A DNA stretch of 33,032 nt from an uncultured Oscillibacter sp. (GTDB lineage Bacteria > Bacillota > Clostridia > Oscillospirales > Oscillospiraceae), in NCBI GenBank assembly GCA_947577075.1, contig CANPTW010000030.1, positions 1 to 33,032 of the forward strand, in the 5' to 3' direction. Of this stretch, positions 15,156-23,807 are shown in pieces. Both the position numbers and the translations under genes were made by a program. Numbering within the stretch: position 1 is the first letter of the stretch; each line of letters begins with the position of its first letter. The notes beneath the pieces were generated by a model, which saw only the letters and a list, made by a program, of their open reading frames with translations, made no database searches and was not told where the DNA came from.

Positions 15156-16382
15156 ATGGCAAGCGTCAAACGACTTGGATTTGCGACAAAGGTGCTGATC
15201 GGCTTGATTTTGGGAGCGATCCTAGGCATCCTGGCCGGGCCCCGGGCCTCCGCGATCGGCTTTATCGGAACGGTGTTCCTCCGGCTGCTGCGGTGCGGCG
15301 TGGTCCCCCTGATTTTCTGCAACATCGTCCTGGCGGTGGCCGGCATGGGAGACGTCAAAAAGCTGGGCCGGATCGGCATGAAGCTGATCGTCATTTTCCT
15401 GGGCACGACCTTCTTCGCGGCCACGGTGGGTCTGCTGACGGCCCTGGTGGTCAACCCCGGAAAGGGCTTCGTGATGACGGAAGTGGGCGAGGTGGCCGAG
15501 CAGACGGCGCCCACCTTCTCGGGAATCATCCTGAACTTCTTCGGTACGAACATCGTGGGGTCCATGGCGGAGGGAACGATGCTGCACATCATCTCCTTCG
15601 CGATCATCTCCGGCATCGGCATCATGTTTATGAAGGAAGAGGACCAGGCGAAGCTGATCGGGGGCTTCGGCCTGATTTCCCGGTACATCATGAGCTTCCT
15701 GCGCCTGGTCATGAAGTTCACCCCCATCGGCGTCTTCTGCCTGATGGCCAACACCACCGGGACTTACGGCACGGACGTGCTGGGCCCCCTGGGAAAGTTC
15801 ATCCTGACCATTTACATCGGCCTGGCGGTTCACGCCTTCGTCATTTACGGCGGACTTTACGCAATCGGCACGCGGAAGAATCCCTTCACCTTCTGGAAGG
15901 ACATCGCCCCGGTCTGGACCACCAGCTTTTCCACCTGCTCCACCGCGGCCACCATGCCGGTTTCCATGCGCACCTGTGAGGAGAACCTGGGCCTGCGGAA
16001 GGAGGTCTCGGACCTGACCATCCCCCTGGGCGCCAACATGAACATGGACGGCAACGGCCTGTGGTACGGCGTTGTGGCGGTCTTTGTGGCCCAGGTTGTG
16101 GGCATCGACATGAACATCGGAACCATGGTGGTGGCGATTCTGACCGGCGTTCTGATGACCCTGGGCAGCCCCGGAATCCCCGGTGGCATCATTGTGGCCA
16201 CCACCATCTTCCTGCAGACGATGGGAATGCCCATTGAATTCGTGGCGCTGCTGGCGGGCATCTTCAGCATCATGGACATGGGGATCACCACGGTGAACTG
16301 CGTGGGCTCCGTGGTGGTCGCCGCGGTGGTTTCCGCCAGCGAGGACCGCCGGGCCCCCCGAGGCGAAACGACGAAGGCATAG
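15156..16382 (+). CDS. Dicarboxylate/amino acid:cation symporter (DAACS family)
   Basis: The product has 408 residues, the usual length for GltP/DctA-type transporters with eight membrane spans and two hairpin loops. Hallmarks are the amino-terminal KVLIGLILGAILGI span, the hairpin 1 serine/threonine-rich stretch TTSFSTCSTAATMPVSM in place of SSSSAATLP, and the sodium-site motif ANMNMDGNGLWYG, where family members usually have NMDGT. Hairpin 2 is at LGSPGIPGGIIV. It imports glutamate, aspartate or C4-dicarboxylates with Na+ or H+. GGAGGG sits before ATG 15156. It is followed 12 bp later by the racemase-family gene. Confidence 0.92.
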   Translation: MASVKRLGFATKVLIGLILGAILGILAGPRASAIGFIGTVFLRLLRCGVVPLIFCNIVLAVAGMGDVKKLGRIGMKLIVIFLGTTFFAATVGLLTALVVNPGKGFVMTEVGEVAEQTAPTFSGIILNFFGTNIVGSMAEGTMLHIISFAIISGIGIMFMKEEDQAKLIGGFGLISRYIMSFLRLVMKFTPIGVFCLMANTTGTYGTDVLGPLGKFILTIYIGLAVHAFVIYGGLYAIGTRKNPFTFWKDIAPVWTTSFSTCSTAATMPVSMRTCEENLGLRKEVSDLTIPLGANMNMDGNGLWYGVVAVFVAQVVGIDMNIGTMVVAILTGVLMTLGSPGIPGGIIVATTIFLQTMGMPIEFVALLAGIFSIMDMGITTVNCVGSVVVAAVVSASEDRRAPRGETTKA

Positions 16383-16394
16383 GAGGAAGACAGC

Positions 16395-17105
16395 ATGAGC
16401 GAGAAAGTCATCGGCATTATGGGCGGCATGGGCCCGGAGGCGGGCGCGGACCTGTTTTTGCAGATCACGGCGGCCACCCACGCGAAAACCGATACGGACC
16501 ACCTGCACATCATCATGGACAGCAACCCCAAGATGCCCAGCCGGCAGGACGCGATCCTCCGGGGAACCGAGAGCCCCGTTCCGGCCATGATCGAAGTGGC
16601 GCGGAACCTGGTGCGGGCGGGGGCGGACGCCGTCATCATCGGGGCCAACACCGCCCACTATTTCTATGACGAGGTGGCCGCGGCCGTCCCGGTCCCCTTC
16701 CTTCACATCATCGACGAGGCCGTTCAGGAGACCCGGCGGAGGGTTCCCGACATCCGGCGGCTGGGGGTCATGGCCACCACCGCCGCCATGCAGGCCGGCG
16801 TGTATGAAAAATCCTGCGGGAAGTTCGGCATCGAGGTCATGGCGGTGCCGGAGGATGTGCAGAGCCGGATGCAGGCCGCAATTTTTGACCACGACTACGG
16901 CTTCAAGTACAACGGCCGGACGGAGCGCTGCGTGTCGGAGGCGGAGGCGGTGGCGCAGTATCTGATCGGCCAGGGCGCCGAGGCGCTGATTATGGGCTGC
17001 ACGGAAATCCCGCTGATCCTTGGGGACGCCGCCTTCTCCGTCCCCCTGGTGGACCCCAACAAGACCATCGCGGAAGCGGCGGTGCGGTTCGCAAAGGGCG
17101 GCTGA
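16395..17105 (+). CDS. Aspartate/glutamate racemase-family protein with one catalytic Cys
   Basis: The product has 236 residues. It starts VIGIMGGMGPEAGADLF, the family's substrate-binding loop. The first catalytic cysteine, normally in CNTAH, is replaced: the sequence reads IIGANTAHYF with Ala84. The second is kept in IMGCTEIPLI (Cys202). Cofactor-independent racemases normally use a Cys pair. E. coli YgeA is known to use a Thr/Cys pair with one-sided activity, so an atypical or non-racemase reaction is possible here. GGAGGA precedes ATG 16395. It is 12 bp after the symporter gene, so its substrate is probably the imported amino acid or dicarboxylate. Confidence 0.87.
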   Translation: MSEKVIGIMGGMGPEAGADLFLQITAATHAKTDTDHLHIIMDSNPKMPSRQDAILRGTESPVPAMIEVARNLVRAGADAVIIGANTAHYFYDEVAAAVPVPFLHIIDEAVQETRRRVPDIRRLGVMATTAAMQAGVYEKSCGKFGIEVMAVPEDVQSRMQAAIFDHDYGFKYNGRTERCVSEAEAVAQYLIGQGAEALIMGCTEIPLILGDAAFSVPLVDPNKTIAEAAVRFAKGG

Positions 17106-17111
17106 GGGGAG

Positions 17112-17269
17112 TCCTTGTTTGAAACATGCCGAAACGGCCGGGCGGCGGATCTTTTTCCGCCACGCTGCGTGAAACGTTCTTGCCGGGCGGCGGCCCGCCG
17201 GTGAACAGCTGCCTTGATAGGCGAAAAAATCCCCCGCCGCCGAGCATTCCGCCATTGTTCAAACAAGGT
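17112..17269. repeat. 158-bp inverted-repeat unit, MITE-like
   Basis: The outer 18 bases (17112-17129 and 17252-17269) are inverted repeats matching at 15 positions, with the 11-bp core CCTTGTTTGAA perfect. The pairing continues imperfectly inward for another 30 or so bases through GGCGGCGG/CCGCCGCC and T-rich tracts. It lies between the racemase stop and the TauE start. No ORF of its own was seen. It could be a small non-autonomous transposable unit or a long mRNA hairpin dividing the operon. Confidence 0.55.
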
Positions 17270-17330
17270 CCAAGCGCGGGGGGGTCCTGCCCGGGGGCCC
17301 CCCGCCCGGCCGGGAGAAGGAGAGGTTGTT

Positions 17331-18128
17331 TTGGAAGCGTGTATATTCCTGGTGTGCCTGGGCGCCTCCTGCGTGGGGGGAATCTGCGGCATTGGCGGGG
17401 GCGTGATCATCAAGCCGGTGCTGGACGCCCTGGGCATTATGAGCGTCAGCGCCATCAGCTTTCTGTCCGGGCTCACGGTGCTGGCCATGTCCTCCGTCTC
17501 CGTCTTCCGCCAACGGAAGCTCCATCTGGTGGACGTCAGGACCGGCGGCCTCCTGGGGGCGGGAGCGGTTCTGGGGGGAATCGGGGGGAACGCCCTCTTT
17601 CAGGGGATCAAGGACGCCGCCGGGAACGACGCCTTTGTGGGCATGGCCCAGGCGGCGGCCCTGGGCGTGGTCACCCTGCTGACCCTGGCATACAGCGCCT
17701 GGGGGCGGAAGCGGCTTCCCTCTTACACGGTGACCTCCCCGGCGGCCTGCGTTCTGATCGGCGTTCTGATCGGCGCGTCCTCCTCCTTCCTGGGGATTGG
17801 CGGCGGGCCCATCAACCTGGCGATTTTGTACTTTGCCTTTTCCATGGACACCAAAACCGCCGCCTCCACCTCCCTTTACATGATCCTGTTCTCCCAGGCC
17901 GCGAACCTGCTGACCTATCTGGTAAAAGGGACCCTTCCGGCGGTTTCCCTCCATTACCTGGCGCTGATGGTTTCCGCGGGCCTTCTGGGGGGCGCGCTGG
18001 GCGCGAACATCTGTAAACGGGCCTCCGCCCGGACGACGGACCGGCTGTTTTCCGCGCTGCTGGCGGTGATTATCCTGATCTGCATGTACAACACCTGGCG
18101 GTTCGCGGGCCGGCTGGGGATCGCGTGA
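17331..18128 (+). CDS. TauE/SafE-family membrane permease
   Basis: The product has about 265 residues with seven to eight predicted spans. Two glycine-rich repeats mark the family's internal duplication: GICGIGGGVIIKPVLDALG near residue 25 and SSFLGIGGGPINLAILY near residue 150. Members export or import sulfonates, sulfite, sulfolactate or other organic anions. Start choice: the TTG at 17331 has AGGAGAGG upstream; the open frame continues to 17214 but passes through the inverted-repeat unit. Following a symporter and racemase, it may handle a product or related anion. The terminator 18187-18216 closes the unit. Confidence 0.85.
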   Translation: MEACIFLVCLGASCVGGICGIGGGVIIKPVLDALGIMSVSAISFLSGLTVLAMSSVSVFRQRKLHLVDVRTGGLLGAGAVLGGIGGNALFQGIKDAAGNDAFVGMAQAAALGVVTLLTLAYSAWGRKRLPSYTVTSPAACVLIGVLIGASSSFLGIGGGPINLAILYFAFSMDTKTAASTSLYMILFSQAANLLTYLVKGTLPAVSLHYLALMVSAGLLGGALGANICKRASARTTDRLFSALLAVIILICMYNTWRFAGRLGIA

Positions 18129-18186
18129 GGGCGGATTCACGGAGCCCCCGCCGGACCCGCCCCGGGAGGACCGGGAGCGGGCAAAA

Positions 18187-18216
18187 AAAATCCCCGGACG
18201 GCTGTCCGGGGATTTT
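18187..18216. terminator. Bidirectional terminator between tauE-like gene and mreB
   Basis: A perfect stem (18187-18199 with 18204-18216) has a GGCT loop and A-run/T-run flanks on either side. On the minus strand it ends in a T8 tract just after mreB. Confidence 0.88.
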
Positions 18217-18221
18217 GGCAT

Positions 18222-19241
18222 TCAGCTCATCTGCTTGCGCCGGCTGAGGTTCATGGTGCCGTCCTGCATGTTGTTCAGGGTTTCCAGGCTCTTGCCGGTG
18301 CCCAGGGCCACGCAGGAGATGGCGTCGTCGGCAATCATGGTATGGATGCCCGTCCGGGCGGTTACCAGCTTGTCGAAGCCGGACACCAGGCTGCCGCCTC
18401 CGGTCATGACGATGCCGTTGGTGGAGATGTCCGCCACCAGCTCCGGCGGCGTCCGCTCCAGCACGGAGTGGATGGCCTCCATGATGCGCTCCACCGGCTC
18501 CTCGAAGGCGTCCATCATCTCCGTGGAGCTGACGGCCACCACCTTGGGAAGGCCCGTGAGGAGGCACCGGCCCTTTACGTCCATGGTCTCCTCCTCCTCC
18601 TTGGGGAAGACGCAGCCGATCTGCTTTTTCATCTCCTCGGCGGTGCGCTCGCCCACCAGGAGGTTGTGCTTGCGGCGCATATACTTCACCACGGCCTCGT
18701 TGAGCTGGTCGCCGGCGATCTTGATGGAGGCGGACTCCACCACGCCGCCCAGGGAGATGACCGCGATGTCCGCCGTACCGCCGCCGATGTCCACCACCAT
18801 GTGCCCGTCCGGCTTGGCGATGTCGATTCCCGCGCCGATGGCGGCGGCCACGGGCTCCTCAATGAGATAGACCTTCCGGGCGCCGGCGGAGATGCCCGCG
18901 TCGATCACGGCGCGCTCCTCCACCTCGGTGATGCCGGAGGGAACGCAGATGATGACCCGGGGCTTGAAGACGGAAACCCCCGCCACCTTGTGGATAAACT
19001 CCCGGAGCATCCGCTCCGTCATGTCATAGTCGGAGATGACGCCCTCCCGCAGGGGGCGGATGGCGATGATGTTGCCGGGGGTGCGGCCCAGCATGGCCTG
19101 GGCCTCCTCGCCCACCTTCAGGAGCTTCCCGGTGTTTTTGTCCAGGGCCACCACGGAGGGTTCGTTCAGGACGATGCCTTTGCCTCTTACAAATACCAAA
19201 ACCGAAGCGGTACCAAGGTCGATACCGATATCCTTTGCCAT
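18222..19241 (-). CDS. mreB: Rod shape-determining protein MreB/Mbl
   Basis: The product has 339 residues, the normal length for a bacterial actin homologue that directs cell wall synthesis under the membrane. Motifs are the phosphate-1 loop DIGIDLGTASVLVF, connect/phosphate-2 region VVDIGGGTADIAVI, EEPVAAAIGAG, and the adenosine loop GIVMTGGGSLV. ATG 19241 is chosen because GGAGG lies 8 nt upstream; an ATG at 19256 precedes that site. No mreC or mreD follows, so it may be the solitary Mbl-type paralogue of Firmicutes. It has its own promoter and terminator. Confidence 0.95.
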   Translation of the reverse strand: MAKDIGIDLGTASVLVFVRGKGIVLNEPSVVALDKNTGKLLKVGEEAQAMLGRTPGNIIAIRPLREGVISDYDMTERMLREFIHKVAGVSVFKPRVIICVPSGITEVEERAVIDAGISAGARKVYLIEEPVAAAIGAGIDIAKPDGHMVVDIGGGTADIAVISLGGVVESASIKIAGDQLNEAVVKYMRRKHNLLVGERTAEEMKKQIGCVFPKEEEETMDVKGRCLLTGLPKVVAVSSTEMMDAFEEPVERIMEAIHSVLERTPPELVADISTNGIVMTGGGSLVSGFDKLVTARTGIHTMIADDAISCVALGTGKSLETLNNMQDGTMNLSRRKQMS

Positions 19242-19319
19242 GGGCAGTTCCTCCATTTATCGTTCATTCGTTTATTATGGGCGGAAAACCGCCCGCGATT
19301 CCATAAAGTTACAACGTAC

Positions 19320-19348
19320 ATTATACTGGCAGTCCGGCCAGAATGCAA
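19320..19348 (-). promoter_or_regulatory. mreB promoter
   Basis: On the minus strand TTGCAT (19343-19348), 17-bp spacing, then TATAAT (19320-19325). The leader contains a GGGCGG/CCGCCC hairpin (19279-19294) about 40 bp before the start codon. Confidence 0.7.
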
Positions 19349-19441
19349 GCCCATTCTTTCGCTTTTTCTCCCGGGTTTTCCCGGGACCCTCCGGGGCGGC
19401 GGGGCCGGTCCCGCCTTTTTTCCCGGCGGGAAAATTTTTTG

Positions 19442-19470
19442 TTGCCATTTGGGAAAGAATATAGTAAAAT
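19442..19470 (+). promoter_or_regulatory. Promoter of the SRP RNA gene
   Basis: TTGCCA (19442-19447), 17-bp spacing, then TAAAAT (19465-19470). The expected transcription start falls next to the RNA's first paired base at 19481. It is back to back with the mreB promoter. Confidence 0.6.
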
Positions 19471-19480
19471 AACAAAAGCA

Positions 19481-19617
19481 GTCCTCCGCAGGCAGCTGCG
19501 GAGCCGGTCTCGCGCAATGAAGCTCTGCGAACCATGTCAGGCGGGGAACCGAGCAGCATTAAGCGGAATGTTTCATGTGCCGCGAGGCAACCGGCTCCGC
19601 AGCTGCCTGCGGAGGAC
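19481..19617 (+). ncRNA. ffs: Signal recognition particle RNA (small bacterial type)
   Basis: A perfect 27-bp terminal helix (19481-19507 with 19591-19617) closes a central domain. That domain has the conserved helix 8 pattern GAACCATGTCAGGCGGGGAACC followed by GAGCAGCATTAAG, where Ffh binds around a GGAA-type tetraloop. It recruits nascent membrane and secreted proteins to SecYEG with Ffh and FtsY. Its place directly before dnaX is the Firmicute arrangement. The long GC-rich terminal helix is unusually strong, and the transcript ends may extend a few bases. Confidence 0.92.
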
Positions 19618-19718
19618 GCCGTCTGTTTCGGGCAGGCGGCGCAAGTTTTTGGGGTTCCCGGGCCGCCGGGGGGTTCTTCGGACCTCCGGGAAGGGCCCCA
19701 GGCAGGGAGGCGGAGATT

Positions 19719-21425
19719 ATGTATCAGGCGCTCTACCGGAAGTGGCGGCCGAAGGTTTTTGCCGACGTGATCGGACAGGAGCACATCACGCAGACCCTCC
19801 GCCGCCAGGTGGCCGAGGGCCGGACCTCTCACGCCTATCTCTTCACCGGGACCCGGGGCACCGGCAAGACCACCTGCGCCAAGATCCTGGCCAAGGCCGT
19901 GAACTGCGAGGCCCCCGTGGAGGGCGACCCCTGCGGGAAGTGCCCCTCCTGTTTGGGGCTGGAGAGCGGGAGCTTTCTGGACGTGCTGGAGCTGGACGCC
20001 GCCTCCAACAACGGGGTGGACCAGGTCCGCGCCCTCCGGGACGAGGCGGTGTATTCCCCCGCCCATGTGAAAAAGCGGGTGTACATCGTGGACGAGGTCC
20101 ACATGCTCTCCACCGCGGCCTTCAACGCCCTGCTGAAAATCCTGGAGGAGCCGCCGGAGCACCTGATGTTCATCCTGGCCACCACGGAGCTCCACAAGGT
20201 CCCGGCCACTATCCTCTCCCGCTGCCAGCGGTTCTCCTTCCGGCGCATCCAGCCGGGGGACGTGGCGGCCCGCCTTTCCTACGTCGCGGGGCGGGAGGGC
20301 ATCGACCTCCGGCCCGACGGGGCGGAGCTCTTGAGCCGTCTGGCCGACGGGGCCCTTCGGGACGGGCTGAGCCTGCTGGACCAGTGCGCGGCCTCCGGGG
20401 GGACCATCGACGCCGCCGCGGTGCTGGACGTGCTGGGGCTGGCGGGAAACCTCCAGACGGCCCGGCTGATGGAGCTGATTTTAAACCGGGACGCCCAGGG
20501 GGCCCTTCTCCTGCTGGACGAGCTTTACCGGGGCGGCAAGGACATGGGGGCGGTGCTCTCGGAGCTGTCCGTCCTCACGAGGGACCTGCTCCTCCAAAGG
20601 ACCGCCCCGGAGGGCGGCGCGGCCCTGCTCTCCGGCGGCTTTGACGCCGCCGTTCTGGAGCGGCTGGGCGGGCGGGCGGCCCCGGCGCGCTTTCTGCACC
20701 TGGCCTCCACGCTGCAAAAAGCCTCGGCGGAGCTTTACGCCAGCGTGAACCGCCGGCTGGACACGGAGCTGTGCCTCCTGCGGCTGTGCGACGAGAGCCT
20801 CTCCGGGGACCTGACGGCCCTGGAGGCCCGCATCCGCCGCCTGGAGGAGGGCCAGTCCGCCCGGGGGGAGCTGGCGGCCCGGCGGCCCGCTCCCCCCCCG
20901 GAGGCTCCGCTGCCGGAGAGGGAACCGGAGGCCCGGGAGGAGCCGGAGGACCCGCCCCCCTGGGACGAGCCCCCTCTGCCGGAGGAGCCGCCCGCGGAGG
21001 ACCGGCGGGCTTATGACGTCGCGGAGGAGCCGCCGGAGCCCCCGCGGGAGGACCGCCCCCCGGCGGAGCCCTCTCCTCCCGCCGCCCCCGCCGCCCCGGC
21101 CCGGGCCGTGAGCGGCGGCTGGTGGAGGACCCTGGCGGAGAACTGCAAGGGCCGCCTGCCGCCCATGTACCGCCCCTTCCTGGGGATGTGCTCCGGCTTT
21201 CTGGAGGACGGCCTGCTGACGGTCTGCGCCCCGGACGACCTGACCCTGGGCCGGCTGGACAACGACCGGGTCCGGGAGGCCCTGGCCCAGGAGGCGGAGG
21301 CCCTGGTTGGAGCCCCGGTGCGGCTGGCCCTTCGGGCGGGTTTGCCGCCCCGGTCCTCCCCGGAGGAGAATTTGAAAAACCTGCTGGAATCCGGCCGGCG
21401 GTTTGAGAACATTGAGATTAAATAA
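19719..21425 (+). CDS. dnaX: DNA polymerase III subunit gamma/tau
   Basis: The product has 568 residues. Motifs of the clamp-loader ATPase are Walker A GTRGTGKT (44-51), a four-cysteine zinc module from C63 to C78, Walker B DEVH (125-128), sensor 1 ATTE, and SRCQRF with the arginine finger (about 167-172). Domain III follows to about residue 360. Residues about 395-470 are an extreme Pro/Glu/Arg-rich linker, then a folded tau tail starting near GGWWRTLAENCKG. No A-run slippery site of the E. coli kind was seen, so a short gamma form is not indicated. ATG 19719 has GGGAGG 8 nt upstream. Confidence 0.95.
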   Translation: MYQALYRKWRPKVFADVIGQEHITQTLRRQVAEGRTSHAYLFTGTRGTGKTTCAKILAKAVNCEAPVEGDPCGKCPSCLGLESGSFLDVLELDAASNNGVDQVRALRDEAVYSPAHVKKRVYIVDEVHMLSTAAFNALLKILEEPPEHLMFILATTELHKVPATILSRCQRFSFRRIQPGDVAARLSYVAGREGIDLRPDGAELLSRLADGALRDGLSLLDQCAASGGTIDAAAVLDVLGLAGNLQTARLMELILNRDAQGALLLLDELYRGGKDMGAVLSELSVLTRDLLLQRTAPEGGAALLSGGFDAAVLERLGGRAAPARFLHLASTLQKASAELYASVNRRLDTELCLLRLCDESLSGDLTALEARIRRLEEGQSARGELAARRPAPPPEAPLPEREPEAREEPEDPPPWDEPPLPEEPPAEDRRAYDVAEEPPEPPREDRPPAEPSPPAAPAAPARAVSGGWWRTLAENCKGRLPPMYRPFLGMCSGFLEDGLLTVCAPDDLTLGRLDNDRVREALAQEAEALVGAPVRLALRAGLPPRSSPEENLKNLLESGRRFENIEIK

Positions 21426-21438
21426 AGGAGAGATCGTT

Positions 21439-21807
21439 ATGGGTTACAGCGCCCGCCGCGGCTTCAGCAGCGGCAGCATGAAGGCCACCGGCGCCCAGCG
21501 CCAGGCCGCCGTCCAGCAGCAGATCGCCCAGATGCAGGAGGCCATGAACGCCGCCCAGACGGAGGTGGAGAACCGTTCCTTCACCGCCAGCGTAGGCGGA
21601 GGGGCCGTGGAGGCCGTGGCCAGCGGCAAGAAGGAATTGACCGCCCTCACCATCAAGCCGGAGGCGGTGGACCCCGAGGACGTGGAGATGCTCCAGGACC
21701 TGGTGGTCTCCGCCGTCAACGAGGCCCTGCGCCAGGCCGGGGACGCCATGGACAAGGCCATGGACGGCATCACCGGCGGGCTGAACCTGGGGGGCCTGGG
21801 ACTTTGA
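21439..21807 (+). CDS. ybaB: YbaB/EbfC nucleoid-associated protein
   Basis: The product has 122 residues. The core QQQIAQMQEAMNAAQTEVE, followed by SVGGGAVEAVASGKKELTALTIKPEAVD, is the helix then sheet of the YbaB DNA-binding fold. The glycine-rich tail GGLNLGGLGL is typical. The amino end (about 20 residues, Ser/Arg/Gly-rich) is longer than in E. coli. It starts 14 bp after the dnaX stop with AAAGGAG in front, in the common dnaX-ybaB pair. recR, often third, is not present here. Confidence 0.93.
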   Translation: MGYSARRGFSSGSMKATGAQRQAAVQQQIAQMQEAMNAAQTEVENRSFTASVGGGAVEAVASGKKELTALTIKPEAVDPEDVEMLQDLVVSAVNEALRQAGDAMDKAMDGITGGLNLGGLGL

Positions 21808-21813
21808 TCAAGA

Positions 21814-21842
21814 GGCGGGGCCGTGACGGCCCCGCCCTTTTT
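21814..21842 (+). terminator. Terminator after ybaB
   Basis: A GC-rich 10-bp stem GGCGGGGCCG (21814-21823) with CGGCCCCGCC (21827-21836) has a 3-nt loop and is followed by CTTTTT. Confidence 0.85.
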
Positions 21843-21856
21843 CCTAAGGAGGGTTT

Positions 21857-23665
21857 ATGAAACGAGTGAAACGCCTCTTCGCGGCGGCGCTGGCCCTGGT
21901 TCTGCTGGCGGGCTGCGGGGCCCAACGGACGGAGCCCCTGCCCTATCCGGAGCCCGCCGCCTCGGAGCCGGGGAAGACCATCGCCTATGTGCCCCTGGAC
22001 GACCGGCCGGACAACGTGGAGCGGGTGGTCTATCTGGCGGAATCCCTGGGTTACGCCCTGGCCATGCCGGACCGGGACCTGTACCGGACGGCCCTGGACG
22101 GCCAGCCTCTCAACAGCAACGGCACCCAGCACGGGGACATGGGGCGGCTCTGCCAATGGGTGCTGGAGCAGGAGGAAGCGGGGTGCGACCGCTACATCCT
22201 CTCCCTGGACCAGCTTCACTCCGGGGGGCTGGTGGCCTCCCGGTCCATGACGGGGGACGGCCTTGAAATCCCCGGGGGCGGAACGGCCTCCGCATCCCGG
22301 CTGTTGGAGGAGCTGCTGGCAAAGCTGGCGGAGGACGAGAACAACGTGGTCTGGCTGCTGGATTCCGTCATGCGGCTGGCCAATGTCACGGTGGGATATG
22401 AAGGCGCCAGGCTGGAGCACTACAACTGGCTCCGGGCCTTCGGGGCCCAGCCCCGGGAGACGCTGGTGGAAGAGGACCTGACCGTTGAGAACGTCCTGGA
22501 AACCTACTGGCGGGGCCCCAATGGAGAGAACCCCTACGACGGAGCGGCCCGGCAGATGGGCGCAGTCAGCGCCGACGACTATTATCAGCCCTCCCGGTTC
22601 ATCGGGCAGTTCATGGAGTCCCGGGAGCGGAAGCTCCGGCTCTCCGATGAAGTCCAGCGCATCCTGGCCGGGCCGGGCTATGAGAACTTCCGCCTGCTCA
22701 TCGGCATCGACGATTCCTCCCTGGAGGACTGCATCCAGAAAAACGAGATCGCCTTCCTCCACCGGGGCCTCCGGGCCGAGAAGGGAGAAGACGGCAGGCA
22801 GATCGACTGGCTCCTCTCCGGGGTGGACGACCTGGCCTTCAAGGCCGTGGCCCGGCTGTACCTGGACGAAACGGGTTGGACGGGGGGCCGCGCGTGCGTC
22901 CAGTACTTCGGCGGCACGGAGGACCGGCCCGCCTGTGAGTACGACTTCCAGCCCCTGACGGAGATCATGGCGGAGCACCTGGCCTTCTTCGATTTGCGGG
23001 AGGCCGACCTTGCGGACCTGCAGATCCTGGTGCTGACCCAGCCGGAGGACGAGACAGAAAAGGCCGATTACCGTCAACAGCTCATCGGAGCGCTGCGGGA
23101 CTGCGAGAAGGCCCGAAGACCCGCCGTCCTCATCGACGCCAGCAACGGGACCTATGGCACGACGGTCTACGAGGCCCTGACCAAGCAGGCGGAGCTGGGC
23201 CGGCTCCTGGCCTACTCCGGCATGCTGGACATGGCCATTGTCACCGGCACGGCATTGAGCCACGGCGCGGCCCGGTACGCCGTCTTGAAAAACGGGGGCG
23301 GCACCGACGCCATGGACCGGGCCTGGGCCCGGACGCTGGCGGACAGCGTGCTCAAGGACTTCTGCTACAAGGGGGTCGTGCGGAATGACCTGCTGGCCTA
23401 TATCCGGAACGAGCTTGGCGGCGACCCCAACAACTTCCGGTCCCCGGACTTGGACCGGGAGGACCTGCTCCGCCGCCTGGAGGCGGGCATGGAGCAGGAG
23501 ACGGCCCCGGTGATCCGCAATCTGGAGCGCAGCTCCTTCCTCTCCTCTTACGATGGGGAGGCCAAAGAACGCCGCTGGGGCGGCGTGGCTCTGGGAAACT
23601 ACCGCTTCCCCTGGGACCGGGCCTTCGAGATCGGCATGGACATCCGCTTGGGGGAGTTCCGCTGA
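21857..23665 (+). CDS. DUF4127-family lipoprotein
   Basis: The product has 602 residues. It starts with a lipoprotein signal (basic MKRVKR, hydrophobic stretch, lipobox LLAGC with Cys at about residue 21). The mature part begins with IAYVPLDDRPDN, the marker of the DUF4127 family, and contains GGLVASRS, GIDDSSLED and VLTQPEDE segments. The family resembles proteins predicted to act on carbohydrate or cell wall material, but no catalytic residue can be assigned. It follows a terminator and has AAGGAGGG before the ATG. Its promoter may lie within or before the terminator region, and none is obvious. Confidence 0.85.
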   Translation: MKRVKRLFAAALALVLLAGCGAQRTEPLPYPEPAASEPGKTIAYVPLDDRPDNVERVVYLAESLGYALAMPDRDLYRTALDGQPLNSNGTQHGDMGRLCQWVLEQEEAGCDRYILSLDQLHSGGLVASRSMTGDGLEIPGGGTASASRLLEELLAKLAEDENNVVWLLDSVMRLANVTVGYEGARLEHYNWLRAFGAQPRETLVEEDLTVENVLETYWRGPNGENPYDGAARQMGAVSADDYYQPSRFIGQFMESRERKLRLSDEVQRILAGPGYENFRLLIGIDDSSLEDCIQKNEIAFLHRGLRAEKGEDGRQIDWLLSGVDDLAFKAVARLYLDETGWTGGRACVQYFGGTEDRPACEYDFQPLTEIMAEHLAFFDLREADLADLQILVLTQPEDETEKADYRQQLIGALRDCEKARRPAVLIDASNGTYGTTVYEALTKQAELGRLLAYSGMLDMAIVTGTALSHGAARYAVLKNGGGTDAMDRAWARTLADSVLKDFCYKGVVRNDLLAYIRNELGGDPNNFRSPDLDREDLLRRLEAGMEQETAPVIRNLERSSFLSSYDGEAKERRWGGVALGNYRFPWDRAFEIGMDIRLGEFR

Positions 23666-23682
23666 ACCCGCGGAGGAAACAA

Positions 23683-23714
23683 ACGCCCCGCCGTCCTTAT
23701 GGATGGCGGGGCGT
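23683..23714. terminator. Terminator hairpin between converging genes
   Basis: The stem ACGCCCCGCCGTCC (23683-23696) with GGATGGCGGGGCGT (23701-23714) includes one G-T pair and a TTAT loop. On the minus strand it is followed by TTTGTTT, so it serves mainly the leftward membrane protein gene. Confidence 0.7.
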
Positions 23715-23807
23715 CTCGATATGAAGGGGGATCGGCCGGAGGGGCGGCGCTTTCCGGGGCCTCCGGGATTTCCGAAGGAGCCGTTTCCGGCGGAAAGCGG
23801 CGGCGCT

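Noticed and set aside
15222-17255. A very long minus-strand open frame (677 codons) opposite the symporter and racemase genes
   Set aside because: It is His/Gly/Arg-rich with no family resemblance and no ribosome site. It is the mirror of GC-rich coding on the plus strand.
19719-21425. Programmed frameshift in dnaX making a short gamma form
   Set aside because: No A-rich slippery heptamer or following stem was seen. The frame is continuous through the proline-rich linker.
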